In this document: positions 9,256 through 18,431 of the stretch, one piece after another
Layout: every line of letters begins with the position of its first letter
How positions within the stretch are numbered: position 1 is the stretch's first letter
Assembly: GCA_002284615.2 (NCBI GenBank)
Contig: MU069637.1
Span: 342,630-380,946, forward strand
DNA: 38,317 bases
Source: Dunaliella salina
Lineage: Eukaryota > Chlorophyta > Chlorophyceae > Chlamydomonadales > Dunaliellaceae
Direction of reading: 5' to 3'
Made by a program: the position numbers and the translations under genes
The notes under the pieces: model-generated
Told to the model about the DNA's origin: nothing
Databases searched by the model: none
The model's input: only the letters and a program-made list of their open reading frames with translations

Positions 9256-9926
9256 TTATGTCTCAACTCTTAGGGTGTGTACATGCAATCGAAAGCGTAC
9301 GATGTTTCCCAGCATGTGCTTGCCTAAATCAAGATGCAAATACCTAGGGACAGAAAAGGGCGCTCCATGAGCAGCCAAAGGCTTCAAAGGGAGAGCCACC
9401 CAGTGATGATACTTGGCTAATTTGTTCACACGCTCATTGTGCTCTGCCAAGGCAGCCGCATTCCAAACACCCCGTAGCCTTTTTCTCAGATCAACGACGA
9501 ACTCCTTCAGTGCTACTGGCCGCCCTGAATGCACACATTGAATAAACATATTCCACCTCAGGCTGTCTAAGTTATTACATGCTGCCAAAAACTCTGAGGT
9601 CCAACATTTACGAGATATACTGCTCATGTCAACATCTGCTTGCAGCACCTTGCGCAGCGTAGTACTGTTGCTGCGCAGCAAAGCATTGTAGAACCTGACT
9701 GCTGCACGGAACCAATAAAACTGCAAAGGCTCATGACCACATTCCCGTAGAACAGACCAGTTAGGAGTGGTACGCTTCACCCCAAGGAAGCGCTTCAGTA
9801 AACACAGGTGCACAGTTTGTAAAGGGCAGTCCCATTCAGCACCTTCTTTCATATATTTAGTGGCCCTGATTTGACAAGCATACATGCTAGCAGGGAGAGC
9901 ATATGCTTTAGCCAGCCAGAGCATGG
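9256..9926 (-). pseudogene. A1 post-RT (thumb/connection) segment
   Basis: 222 open codons, including LWLAKAYALPASMYACQI, KRFLGVKRTTPNWSVLRECG, FYWFRAAVRFYNALLRSNS, LKEFVVDLRKRLRGVWNAAA and LGKHMLGNIVRFRLHVHTLR. The same blocks occur in A2 (31580-31985), A3 (27266-27596) and A' copies, which defines the region. It is the thumb and downstream connection typical of non-LTR reverse transcriptases. In this copy it is separated from the RT core by the 85 bp insertion at 9932-10016. Confidence 0.8.
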
Positions 9927-10021
9927 TATGCTGTTAAGGTGCTGAGGTTTTAGATCAGAGGCAAGGTTCACACTTTCTCACAGAAATACTGTTCCAACTG
10001 ATTTAAGTTTATAACATATGC
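9927..10021. mobile_element. 85 bp TG...CA insertion with 5 bp target duplication (solo-LTR-like)
   Basis: TATGC flanks both sides (9927-9931 and 10017-10021). The inserted 85 bp (9932-10016) begins TGTTA and ends TAACA, a 5 bp inverted repeat. A2 has the uninterrupted site (CCGCATACCATGC at about 31571). TG/CA ends plus a 5 bp duplication are the hallmark of LTR elements integrated by a DDE integrase. At 85 bp this would be a very short LTR (TRIM/SMART-like); a tiny inverted-repeat element is the alternative. Confidence 0.8.
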
Positions 10022-10932
10022 GGCCCGTCAGTCAAGTGGTACTCTGACGCAAATTGCCTGATCCGTCTACATCCAGCCAGGAAAGGAGCGCACATGTGTT
10101 CGGCAGTGGCCTGAGGGTTGCGCTGCTTTGTGAACAGCATGCCCAAATATTTGAAAGACTCTGCACAAGCCAAGCGCGCTCCACCTAAAGTAAAGACTGG
10201 CACATTATTGCCCTTAGGATTAAAATGCACAATCTCAGACGTGGCAGCATTTATCACCAATCATTTCCGCTGAGCATAAGTGTGCAACCTATCCAACATC
10301 AACTGGAGCTGACCAGGCTGGTTACTGGTAAGGCACAGATCGTCTGCATACAGCATATGCGCAACATGGAGATCGCTTGCACCTGTAACTGCCCCTTGCA
10401 CATTTTCTGCCACGCAATCCACATCATTGATGTACAGGGAAAACAGCCGGGGGGAAAGCGGGCAGCCTTGCTTAACTCCAAAAAGAGGGCGCACACGAGC
10501 TTGCTTGGTGCCATCCACCAAGATGTACTCATCATTAGCATACATGTTCTTAATGATATTCAACAGGCATGTAGGCATACAAATGCACTGAAGGTGCCTC
10601 CAAAGAGCTTCCCTGGGAATTGTATCGCAAGCTTGCTTAAAGTCAATAAATGCCGCATGCAATCTTGGGGATCGATTAGGACGCTTGACCTGAGCAGCAT
10701 GCTGCAAGTGCCGCAAAATAAAAATGGGCTGCAAAGTGTTACGGCCAGTATAGAAACCGTATTGCGTGTCTGGGATTTTGTTCTTATCTCTGCACCACCC
10801 TGTGACAACTTCCCTCAACACATTCGCGTACAGTCTGTACAGGGTACCACTACGGCAAGCATGCGATAATTCCCTGGATCCACAACAGAGCCCTTCTTGT
10901 AGAGAGGAGTAATTTTGGCTATTTTCCAGCAA
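10022..10932 (-). pseudogene. A1 reverse transcriptase core (fingers/palm)
   Basis: Order on the minus strand: PDTQYGFYTGRNTLQPIF; motif A HAAFIDFKQACDTIPREAL (catalytic Asp); NMYANDEYILVDGTKQARV; motif B GVKQGCPLSPRLFSLYINDV; motif C HMLYADDLCL (the YADD catalytic pair); then LMLDRLHTYAQRK, a TGA at 10261, and LVINAATSEIVHFNPKG. It would copy element RNA into DNA at a nicked target. The TGA replaces a glycine codon expected from related copies. The frame is shifted relative to the upstream segment near 10860. Confidence 0.88.
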
Positions 10933-11573
10933 TCAGGGATTTCAGCTTTCTCCATCATGGCAGCAAACAGACGCGCAATGTAAGGAGCTAAGACATTTAT
11001 CCTATCTGTGCCTCTACCGTTCACAGCTGGGACCCTTCCCACAGCATATTTAATGAATGGAGCCGCGATAGCATCAAAACCAGGGGATGTCCTAGCATTT
11101 AATCTACGGATGTGCTCACAAACAACAGAGTACAAGGCAGCAGCATCAGGCAAATCCAAAGCATCAGCTTCAGGCAACCACTGAGATTCAGCACCTTGTC
11201 GGAATTGCTGTTCAGGGGGCGGTTTGTTGCGCCCTAATGCCACTGCCATATCCTGAGCTGTAGCACCTGAGCCTCCTGCCCAGCGAGAAGCCACCTGCTG
11301 TGCCACCCCGCATACAACCCTAAGAGCAGATTGTAACCCTCTGCTGATGCCGTCCAATAGTCCAGGTCTTCGATTGTGAGTGCTTTCAGGGCAGCTACCC
11401 ATGGATGTGCTTCCAGGGCAGCTACCCATGGGTCCGGATTGCCGATCAGGAATGTGAGGGTTGCTTCCTGTTGGACAAGTGGGGGGTATGCCCACAGGTC
11501 CACTGGTGTGCAGGGAGGGAGGTATCCTGGTGATGTATGCTTTCAGGGCAGCTACCCACTGGCATGCTTGCAA
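10860..11573 (-). pseudogene. A1 RT N-terminal part and repeat-bearing linker
   Basis: Contains the N-terminal RT motifs: RTSPGFDAIAAPFIKYAVGR, IARLFAAMMEKAEIPDCW, and KIAKITPLYKKGSVVDPGNY (the KKG and NYR boxes). Before them come QDMAVALGRNKPPPEQQFRQ and GAESQWLPEADAL, matched in A3 by GRDMAVPLSRKHAAPEVLLR. The first 60 codons are made of minisatellite-like repeats translating as GSCPGSTSM / GSCPESTHN. A frameshift at about 10860 breaks it from the core. Confidence 0.75.
11381..11557. repeat. Minisatellite in the A1 pre-RT linker
   Basis: Copies of TGCTTTCAGGGCAGCTACCC begin at 11381, 11408 (one substitution) and 11538. They encode the repeated GSCPxS peptide on the minus strand. A3 has a different tandem repeat at the equivalent place. 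Confidence 0.7.
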
Positions 11574-11590
11574 ATTTGCAGCTGCTCTGC

Positions 11591-12022
11591 TTAGAGGAGG
11601 GGAGCAATTGCCTGTATGAGAGCCAAAATGACGGTGCAGGTAGGAGCTCCAGCTTTCTGTTGTGATGTGTTGTGTGATTTGATAGGAGTTTGATGGGTGC
11701 TTCTTCGCTTCCTCGGCATATCATGGATATCTGGCCTATGTCTCTTCAGTCTGTCCAAGAAAACCGCCTTCTGGTACTCCTCAAAGGCACGCCGTGCACG
11801 CCTGGTTTGTTTCTTATATTCTCTTTTTAAAAAACGACAGGCATGCACAGCTTGACCACTTCGCACAGCTTGAATAAACAGACGCCTCCTCAGCTGACAC
11901 TGCTCATCAAACCAAACAGGCCTTCTGATCTCTTGTTTTTCAGTTCTCTTGAAGAAACACCCTTGAAATTTGCACTTGCCTACATCATTCTCACTCGCAG
12001 CTTGCATGATCCAACTTCTCAA
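11591..12022 (-). pseudogene. A1 pre-RT segment (endonuclease to RT linker)
   Basis: Contains KRTEKQEIRRPVWFDEQCQL, then RLFIQAVRSGQAVHACRFLK, REYKKQTRRARRAFEEYQKA and VFLDRLKRHRPDIHDMPRKR. The W-F-D-E-x-C box followed by basic helices is what usually lies between the apurinic endonuclease and RT domains of L1/CR1/RTE-type elements. A3 retains part of it (ACQFLTRNSRTYNSRTRRC). The endonuclease itself is absent from this 5'-truncated copy. Confidence 0.65.
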
Positions 12023-12024
12023 GC

Positions 12025-14754
12025 ATGCTATGGATCATGTATGACCTTGGCTTTCCCACTGATGCCATAGACACTGTTAAGAACCTGTACGAAGACGCCA
12101 CCACCCTTATCAGACTTGCCAATGGGACTAATACTGGACAAATTGCCGTTGAGAGAGGCACTATTCAAGGCTACACATTGTCTCCTTTCCTAATCCTACT
12201 ATGTATGGAACCCCTCCTCCGCTGGCTCCACGTAGGAGGGCGTGGTTACAAACACATCTGCATCCCAAATCAAAACCAAACCGTCTCGGAAACGCACCTG
12301 GCCAATATTCTAAGCAGCGCCTCCTTTGCCGATGACCTACTTAGCAAAACAAACACTATTCAAAACCTTAAAGTTCAGGCCCGGAAGATTACACTCTATT
12401 CTGACTGGGCAGCACCCATAATGTCCGGTAGCAAAACCAAAGTGACAGGCATCTTATATGGCCACTCGCCAAAAGACAAGAATGGAGTGACACCCTCCCA
12501 GACTCTTCGCCAACAGCTTGAAGATAAAATTGACATACAAGGACAAAAAGCACAGTTCATCACACCAGACACACCTTTCCGTTACCTGGGAGTAGAACTA
12601 ATCATGAACTTGAACTGGAAGCACCAAATACAGTGCATGACAGGTAACCTCAAAGAAAAGCTAGAAAACCTAAGAAAACCGTCTCTAACCCCAAGCCTGA
12701 TTCCAAAAATAATTCACACAGGTATCATACCCAGCCTAACCTACTCTTTTGCAGTCACCCCCTGCGCCCCTGCAGACCTTGAGATGTGGGATAATATGGT
12801 GGATATAATTATTAAAGACAAGTTTGGCCTGTGGACTTGTACTGCTACTGCAATGATTTGAGAGGACACCTCAGATTGTGGGCTGGGTGTGACATCAATA
12901 TCTGTGGAATATCATAGGCGCATGGCCCTTGCCCTTACACTGAGCTTAGGAGACCCCTCAAACAGACACCGCAATGTCACTCTGAGCCTCCTCACAATGC
13001 AAGTAAAACACGTAAAGGACCTAGCCACAGAATACCTCACAACGAGGGAAGGAACAAACCACTGCATTAAGCACCAACTTGACTACTGCATGAGAGCTCG
13101 CCAGCTTATGAGCGTTTACTCAAGCAAGCTCCACCTCACAAAACAGAACATAAGCCTGTTCCTGGATGACTTCAAGATCATTGACGAGGCTCTCTCCCTC
13201 CACAACCCCCCTGCCCACTCTTTCCCAACGCTGATTGCCTGCATCACCAAACCCCTCCGAAGTTTGGACATCCACGGACTCCATGACCTTACAACCAATA
13301 GCGGAACCCTCATAATCAGTGTGGCACACTTCAAGAACAAGCACTCAAAAATTACAACAAAAAGGAAAATAGCCTTAAACAGGCTAGCAGCCTTAGTCAA
13401 CCTACCTCCTCATGTAGGATTAACCCAGGACATTATACATAATATTCTTCGAGACAAAAATATTACAGCTAACACTCTCCCCAGATACCGCCAAATCAAC
13501 AACAGCCACATCAGCGAGCTGGTTGACACACACTTCAACAGTTCATCTCCAGACTCACCACGCCCAGGAACTACCCCCCTAACTGCACACACAACACAAC
13601 CAGTACCCCCCACACAACCCCGCTCCAGAACCCACTACACACTCCCGCTCACAGGCCGCCGCATCAATCTGACAAATACCCCATCCACTGCCCCCATCCA
13701 AAACCCTAACAGAGCAACACAGAATCAAGAGGCCAACCCAGCAGAAATAAATACCAATCAATCCATCCCCTCCTCAAACACAGAAGAGACAACCTCCCTG
13801 AACACCACCTCCCTAAACACTGCCTCCTTCAACATCACTTCCCAGAGCACCGCTTTCCTGACCACCACTTCTCAAAACACGCAAGGGACCTCCTTCACAC
13901 CCCCAGAGGAGGCCAGCACAAACCCTGGAAACACTCAGGATACCACACAAGAGAACTTACAAGGAACCCAAACCCAAAAGAGCCCCAACAACACTGACAA
14001 TGATCCTCAGGGAGCCGCCAACGAACATGATCTGCCTCCCACCCAAGCTGTCCCACTGAATACACTATCTCAAAGCACTATCCATCCAACAAAAGAACCG
14101 CCTAGCAAAAGGACACGACCTAGATGCAAACAAGCACCCATAACAACCGTACGATCAACCTCCTTGATACAAAACACAATTCAAAACAACCTATTGCTTC
14201 CCACTCAGGAAATACAGCAAGGAACCACAGAGATCCCATACTCTGCCCCCACACCCACACAAACACGCGATATAACACCAACGATACCCCTTTGCTCCCA
14301 AGAAACTCCCTCAACTACCCCCTCCAGCAAAAAAAGAGCTGCTTCTGCCAACCCTACACTCCCCGATACTCAACCTAACCATCCTAATACCTCAAACAGA
14401 TGTAACTCACAGGCTCTGTCTCCCCCCAACGAGCCACCCAGCAAACGCACGCAATCCAAGTCACAATCAAGCTCCCTCCACACACAAAGCACCTGTAACC
14501 AAACAACATCCAATCCCCTGGCCTTACGACACCAAAGCGAAAACCCACCCCCCACTCACCATCAACCTAGCCCCCCTTTCATGCCTCCAACCATCACCCT
14601 CACTTCCTCTAGCCAAGGCACACAAAACAGCCGACAGAAAAAAAGAGGAGAAAGCTTCTTGAAACTAATACAAACCTCTCCATCCCTAGTATCTCTCCAC
14701 TGGGCCAAACAGCCCAACACACAGAGCTCTGGCACTACAAGCAAAATAAATTGA
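12025..14754 (+). pseudogene. B1 reverse transcriptase (C-terminal palm, thumb) and low-complexity linker
   Basis: One frame, with a single internal TGA at 12859-12861. It starts MLWIMYDLGFPTDAIDTVKN, then has motif B GTIQGYTLSPFLILLCMEPL, motif C SSASFADDLL (the FADD catalytic pair), the DWAAPIMSGSKTKVTGIL box, TPFRYLGVELIMNLNWKHQI, and the thumb helices. From about 13540 to 14700 the chain is low-complexity, rich in Thr, Pro, Asn, Ser and Gln (for example TTSLNTTSLNTASFN), with basic patches PPSKRTRPRCK and PPSKRTQSK that could bind nucleic acid. The RT N-terminal half and any upstream endonuclease or ORF1 are missing. The ORF ends at 14754, and a frameshift leads into the next stretch. Confidence 0.88.
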
Positions 14755-14903
14755 GAAAGCTAGCAGAGGAAACAACCCCCCTAGACGCAATAGATATTAT
14801 CTACAACTGCGACCTAAATGAGATCACACATATCAGTGACTGGAGGATTATAATTGCCAACAAAAGAGACAGGGACAATGAGCCTCCCAAGCACCAAAAA
14901 TAA
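14754..14903 (+). pseudogene. B1 short linker frame before the PHD finger
   Basis: The +3 frame at 14754-14903 reads RKLAEETTPLDAIDIIYNCD, then LNEITHISDWRIIIANKRDR. It continues the polyprotein after a frameshift at the end of the Thr/Pro linker and meets TAA at 14901. The next 90 bp (FAPMTIEKWALLMFKRAGF) lead to the PHD finger in another frame, so two frameshifts lie within 250 bp. Confidence 0.55.
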
Positions 14904-14994
14904 CACCTGACCCACTTTGCGCCCATGACCATAGAAAAATGGGCCCTCTTAATGTTCAAACGCGCTGGGTTCACTTGTCAATACCAAACCTGCC

Positions 14995-15405
14995 GCTCGA
15001 GCTGAGATTGAGTGTGCCTGCTGTGAGATCTGCAAATACAATGGCGGCAAAGAGCCCATAAACTCTGAGCCCCCCTACCTTGACATGTACATCTGCGATG
15101 TCTGCCACCGAACCTACCACTGGTGCTGCATGAAGGAGCTCAGATGCTACTCTGATGCACAGAGACAGGATATAGACAACAACATTTATTGGGCCTGCCC
15201 TGCATGCACACCTCTCAGCGAAGATGAGAAATTAGGAAGGGAATTGAAATCTTTCATCAATGAATTAATACGCATTGATTGGGAGCCAAGCTGGGAACCT
15301 AAGACATTAGGGAAGCTTGGCCCAATTTTCACCAATGCATCCTTCAATTTGAGGCCTGCAGAGGTGAGCCAGACCTCTCCACTCCAGCTGCTGACTTTGA
15401 GCTAG
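14995..15405 (+). pseudogene. B1 PHD finger
   Basis: A C4HC3 pattern is visible: CCEIC (first pair), YICDVCHRTYHWCC (second Cys pair, x4, His, x2, Cys), and NIYWACPAC (Trp, then the last Cys pair). An acidic/Trp-rich tail follows (IRIDWEPSWEPKTLGKLGP). B3 has the same block at the window end (YHWECMKGLGCYSDEQRQEI, then YTWACPACASLND). PHD fingers typically read histone H3 tails, so this may steer integration to marked chromatin. PHD fingers are known in some non-LTR retrotransposons, but usually not at this position. The frame is lost at about 15363, where the next domain's frame takes over. Confidence 0.8.
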
Positions 15406-16661
15406 ACAACCTTGAAAGGCAGGGATTTGAAAACTCAGACAAGACAAACACTTGGAAACAGAAATTAGACACAGAACTCCGCAACAAGGCCACGTTTGAC
15501 ATAAATCCCACGAACCCCCAAGCAGACATTAATGGAACTGGCCGCTGTGAATTCTGGATCACAACAGTTGACCTCATTAGGCCAAACCCCAACAATACAA
15601 CGGATCCCCACCCCAGAGCAGTTACTACCCACTCCTCTTCCACGCCATCAATACCACCTCTGGTGCTACCACAAATCTATTCCAAACAAGTAGCATGCAT
15701 TTACTCCACAGATGGAAAATGCAAAGGAATGCTAACCCCAGAGCGCATCAATGTCCTCCATGCTGCATTCAGCAGAGCCAGAGAAAATGGGATCCACAGC
15801 ACAATTCAACCTCCACCCCAAAGCTTTGCCTCTGAGCTAGTGGGTCTTTTCTCACGCTCAATCCTTAACAACAAAATGCAACAAAGTAAGAAGGTCAAGG
15901 ATTCATACATACGCATCCTACCAAATCATATCCACACTGCCATGCAAAAATGGGCCCACGTAACCCAGGAAAAAATGGCCTCTCCCCTAGACTACAACCC
16001 CTGCCACCTCAACTACTGGAGTGGACACCCTCAAGATAGGGTATTTCGAGCCATCCATAACAGCCTCTCATCCAAATTCTCAGGATTTTCAGTATGCCAT
16101 CCAATTTACGATGACCATGTGATGTACCTTACTCTCAAACATGCCAATTTTTTCTGCCATGCAACAAAGCCACGTGGCGTGCACACCACGGCAACCTTCA
16201 TGTTCTTACCAAGCTGGGGAGGCCCTATGAGCACAAATCCATACTCTAGACTCCTGAATACCTACCCTCACTTCTGTTGCACGTTGGGAGCCATACCCTC
16301 TCAAAGACTCAGCTACGCCACTCCCCCCTTCTGGGTCAGCCAGGAAATTGTCCTCCCATGCCACTCCTGGAACCTACAAATAATTGCTGTTTGGAATACC
16401 GCTGCAAGAATCCGCCTGAACGAGAACAACTCAAATTGGCTCACAGGCCTGAAAGAAGACATCCGTGAGGCAAGATGGCTGAAAAGAAACGTTAGCANTG
16501 ACCCAATCCTCAATCCCAGACACCCAGAAATTGAAACTGGCTTTAATAAATTCAAAAAAGCTACCCTCTGCCTACCAACAAACCCCTCAGAATACCACTC
16601 AGAGCCAACAAACTCTTCCACCACTCACATCATCCAGCCCTCATCTGGAACGCAAAGTTGA
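15363..16661 (+). pseudogene. B1 PCIF1-like (cap m6Am) methyltransferase-like domain
   Basis: After a linker (EPDLSTPAADFELDNLERQG; ERxFEN), the open frame from 15663 has ACIYSTDGKCKGMLTPERIN, then HIHTAMQKWAHVTQEK, ASPLDYNPCHLNYWSGHPQD, RVFRAIHNSLSSKFSGFSV, CHPIYDDHVM, ATFMFLPSWGG, NPYSRLLNTYP and NLQIIAVWNTAARIRL. Known: PCIF1/CAPAM has an ASPL block, a Y-x-S...D-x-x-FG block, the catalytic NPPF motif, a hydrophobic strand ending FIPEW, and a late VW/VLF strand, in that order. Seen here: the same order and spacing, with HPIY in place of NPPF. B3 and B4 carry it too. Inferred: a homologous Rossmann-type domain, possibly altered or non-catalytic. A frameshift near 16560 and a stop at 16659 end the frame. 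Confidence 0.62.
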
Positions 16662-16719
16662 AAACTGGAGAGAGTGGGCATTCACGGCAGCTGCCATGTA
16701 CACAATGGAAAACAAGTGA
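16531..16719 (+). pseudogene. B1 RNase H N-terminal strand in a shifted frame
   Basis: In frame +1 the sequence LERKVENWREWAFT aligns with LTLKVDDWRAWAYT of B3. In B3 the next residues are DGSCLVHNGKQ. B1 lacks four bases (about 16685), so the catalytic Asp of the xTDGS motif is deleted and the frame changes to that of the ORF beginning at 16674. This small overlap records the break between the methyltransferase-like and RNase H segments. Confidence 0.7.
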
Positions 16720-18134
16720 TTGGTGCAGGGGTCTACCACCCCGCCAGTGACAGCACCAACCATGCCCAGCCGAATGGAGCAGGAATCACCCATACCATCA
16801 CCAGAGCCAAATTGGCGGCAATAGAAGCTGCCATTCTCCTAGGATATTGTTGCATTGCCACCGACAGCCTCTGCTCTCTAGAACAGATCAGAAAGCAAAT
16901 ACTTTACCCAGAACTTCATCACCAGCATGTCCAAGGCCACATCCTCGAGTTCATCATACAGCTCATATGCAACTCACCTACCCCTATTCATTTCTTTAAG
17001 GTTAAATCTCATGCTGGGATTGCCGGCAACGAATGCGCAGATGCCATTGCCAAGCATCAGGCCATTCAGAATGACGACACCCTTGCAGACACAACCTTCC
17101 CATGTGCAACCCTTGAAGGCAATCCTTTTCATGACACCACCTGGCTTGCCTTTGAGGAAACTTCCTACACTCATGCAAGTGCTTCTAGACGTCTGAACCC
17201 ACCTGCCGTAAAGCTTAAACACTTCTCCAACCTCCATGATGCTTTACGGAAGCACATGCACTCAAAACACAGACTCGGAAAGGCCAACACCAACACGGGG
17301 TACTACTCCTTCTACCAAAGTCTACTCCCCAATATCCACAAAAATATCAGTAATGCCTTCTGGACTATGCCAACACTTTCTTTCAAAATGAGTCAAAACA
17401 TTTTTAAGTACCGCACAGGTACCCTCTGCAATCAAAAACATGCGGTGCGCTTCAAAATTTCCACAAGCCTACAATGCCCCCTCTGTGGGGAACTCGACAG
17501 TGCCCTTCACATCTTATCAGGATGCAAAAATTCTACTATGTCTGGTACGGTAACTGAGCGACATAATATTGCCAGCAGAACCCTCCTAAAAGCCATCAGC
17601 AAAGGCCCTCTCGGGGCAAGTATTGCCTCCATGGACACTGGCAGTGCAGACCATCTTGCCTTGCAAGACCTACAGATCCCAGAACATGCTACTAATAGGA
17701 CCCTCCCTGAATATATTTTCCCACGCCGCTTCCCTAACAAGGATAGGTTCACTTCCAGCCGGCCTGATGCTCTATTAGTTGTTGCTCTGAAAAGAGCGTC
17801 TAGGTTGAATCCTCCTTATGAATTGAGAAGTGCAGGGGGGCGCGTGGGAAACAGGGAGGACTCAGCGCCAGCCACAGCCACCCCACCCGCATCCAAGGCT
17901 CGTGACCCCAGTCAGCTCCACCCAGATCAGAGACACATCCTCCTTGTAGAAGTTAAGTACTGTGAGGACACACGGCCCAACAGCCAGCTTGAGGCCTCCA
18001 AGCAGCAGCACCGCGGCCTTCGTCGTCATCTTTCTAGAGCCTCAGCTCAAGTCACCCTCCATACTATCCTGTTAGGTGTGGGAGGAGTCATCTACATCCC
18101 ACACATTGGAGCCTCTAAAGGAGCTTGGTCTTGA
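16674..18134 (+). pseudogene. B1 RNase H, CCHC cluster and PD-(D/E)XK endonuclease
   Basis: RNase H: GSCHVHNGKQ, TRAKLAAIEAA (catalytic Glu changed to Lys), ATDSLCSLEQIRK, KVKSHAGIAGNECADAIAKH. With the first Asp also deleted, RNase H is dead here; B3 keeps YTDGSC, TRAELAAI and ASDSL. Then about 110 residues of linker (NISNAFWTMPTLSFKM, KYRTGTLCNQKHAVRF) lead to CPLCGELDSALHILSGC (C-x2-C-x7-H-x4-C), then RHNIASRTLLKAISKGP. The nuclease has SRPDALLVVALKR and, about 60 residues on, HILLVEVKYCEDTRPNSQLE and ILLGVGGVIYIPH. PD and E-x-K fit the PD-(D/E)XK active site. Such a restriction-like endonuclease after a CCHC is known in R2-type and Dualen/RandI elements; it would nick the target. A frameshift at 18110 separates the C-terminal helices (EPLKELGLDTNKATKLARKL). 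Confidence 0.85.
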
Positions 18135-18414
18135 CACTAACAAGGCCACCAAGCTTGCTCGGAAGCTTCATGCTCATTCTGTCCTGTATGCCTACAAACT
18201 TGCCAGCACCAGACAAGCTATTGAGAAAAGTTTATTCAACTCTCAACAAGGTCGGGCGCGGGATACTGCTAGTAACCCTCCTGATCCCCACTGACTCCTT
18301 TCTTCTGTTTTCTCTCGGTGAAGAGGATACACGGTGCCTCAACCCTAGGTATCCCCTTTTCCTTAATTGATGTGGGGAGTGTTTTNACTGCCTGCGTAGT
18401 TTTTCTTTTCTTTT
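18135..18414 (+). other. B1 3' UTR and T/C-rich tail
   Basis: Includes the shifted C-terminal helix codons to about 18294, the block GAAGAGGATACACGGTGCCT, the CTTAATTGATGTGGGGAGTG block, CTGCCTGCGTAG, and the tail TTTTTCTTTTCTTTTC. The same blocks end B7 at 32277-32421 and, more diverged, B3, B5 and B6. They mark the family B 3' end that the RT would recognise. Confidence 0.85.
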
Positions 18415-18431
18415 CCAACTTCTCAAAGACG

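Larger units (their letters stand above)
12011..18426 (+). mobile_element. B1: family B retrotransposon (6.4 kb), longest copy, 12 bp target duplication
   Basis: CCAACTTCTCAA occurs at 12011-12022 and 18415-18426; the element body is 12023-18414. It is 5'-truncated inside the reverse transcriptase (after motif A). Domain order is RT palm and thumb, Thr/Pro/Asn-rich linker, PHD finger, PCIF1-like methyltransferase domain, RNase H, CCHC, PD-(D/E)XK nuclease, 3' UTR and a TTTTCTTTTC tail. It is inserted head-on into A1. The copy carries an in-frame TGA, several frameshifts and lost RNase H residues. Confidence 0.92.
8901..18431 (-). mobile_element. A1: family A non-LTR retrotransposon, 5'-truncated, interrupted by B1
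   Basis: An 11 bp duplication, TTGCCTAATAA, flanks A1 at 8890-8900 and 18432-18442. Excluding B1 (12023-18414 plus its second target copy), A1 is about 3.1 kb: a pre-RT segment, reverse transcriptase, thumb region, CCHC and a 3' tail (TTGTAACCTTGTAACC in sense). No endonuclease domain remains; the 5' end is missing. The closest relative in the window is A2 at 31148-33242. Nonsense codons and frameshifts show it is dead. Confidence 0.85.

Noticed and set aside
15663..16661. Phage Dam-like N6-adenine methyltransferase as the identity of the B domain
   Set aside because: The general fold cues fit, but the ASPL and S-x4-D-x2-FG blocks before the HP motif, and the FLPxW strand after it, fit PCIF1 better. 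It remains the main alternative.
17474..17524. The CCHC cluster alone as proof of an R2-type endonuclease
   Set aside because: Family A and many apurinic-endonuclease LINEs have similar clusters; the call rests on the downstream PD and E-x-K motifs.
12025..18134. B1 as an active element
   Set aside because: 5' truncation, the TGA at 12859, frameshifts and the lost RNase H residues exclude it.
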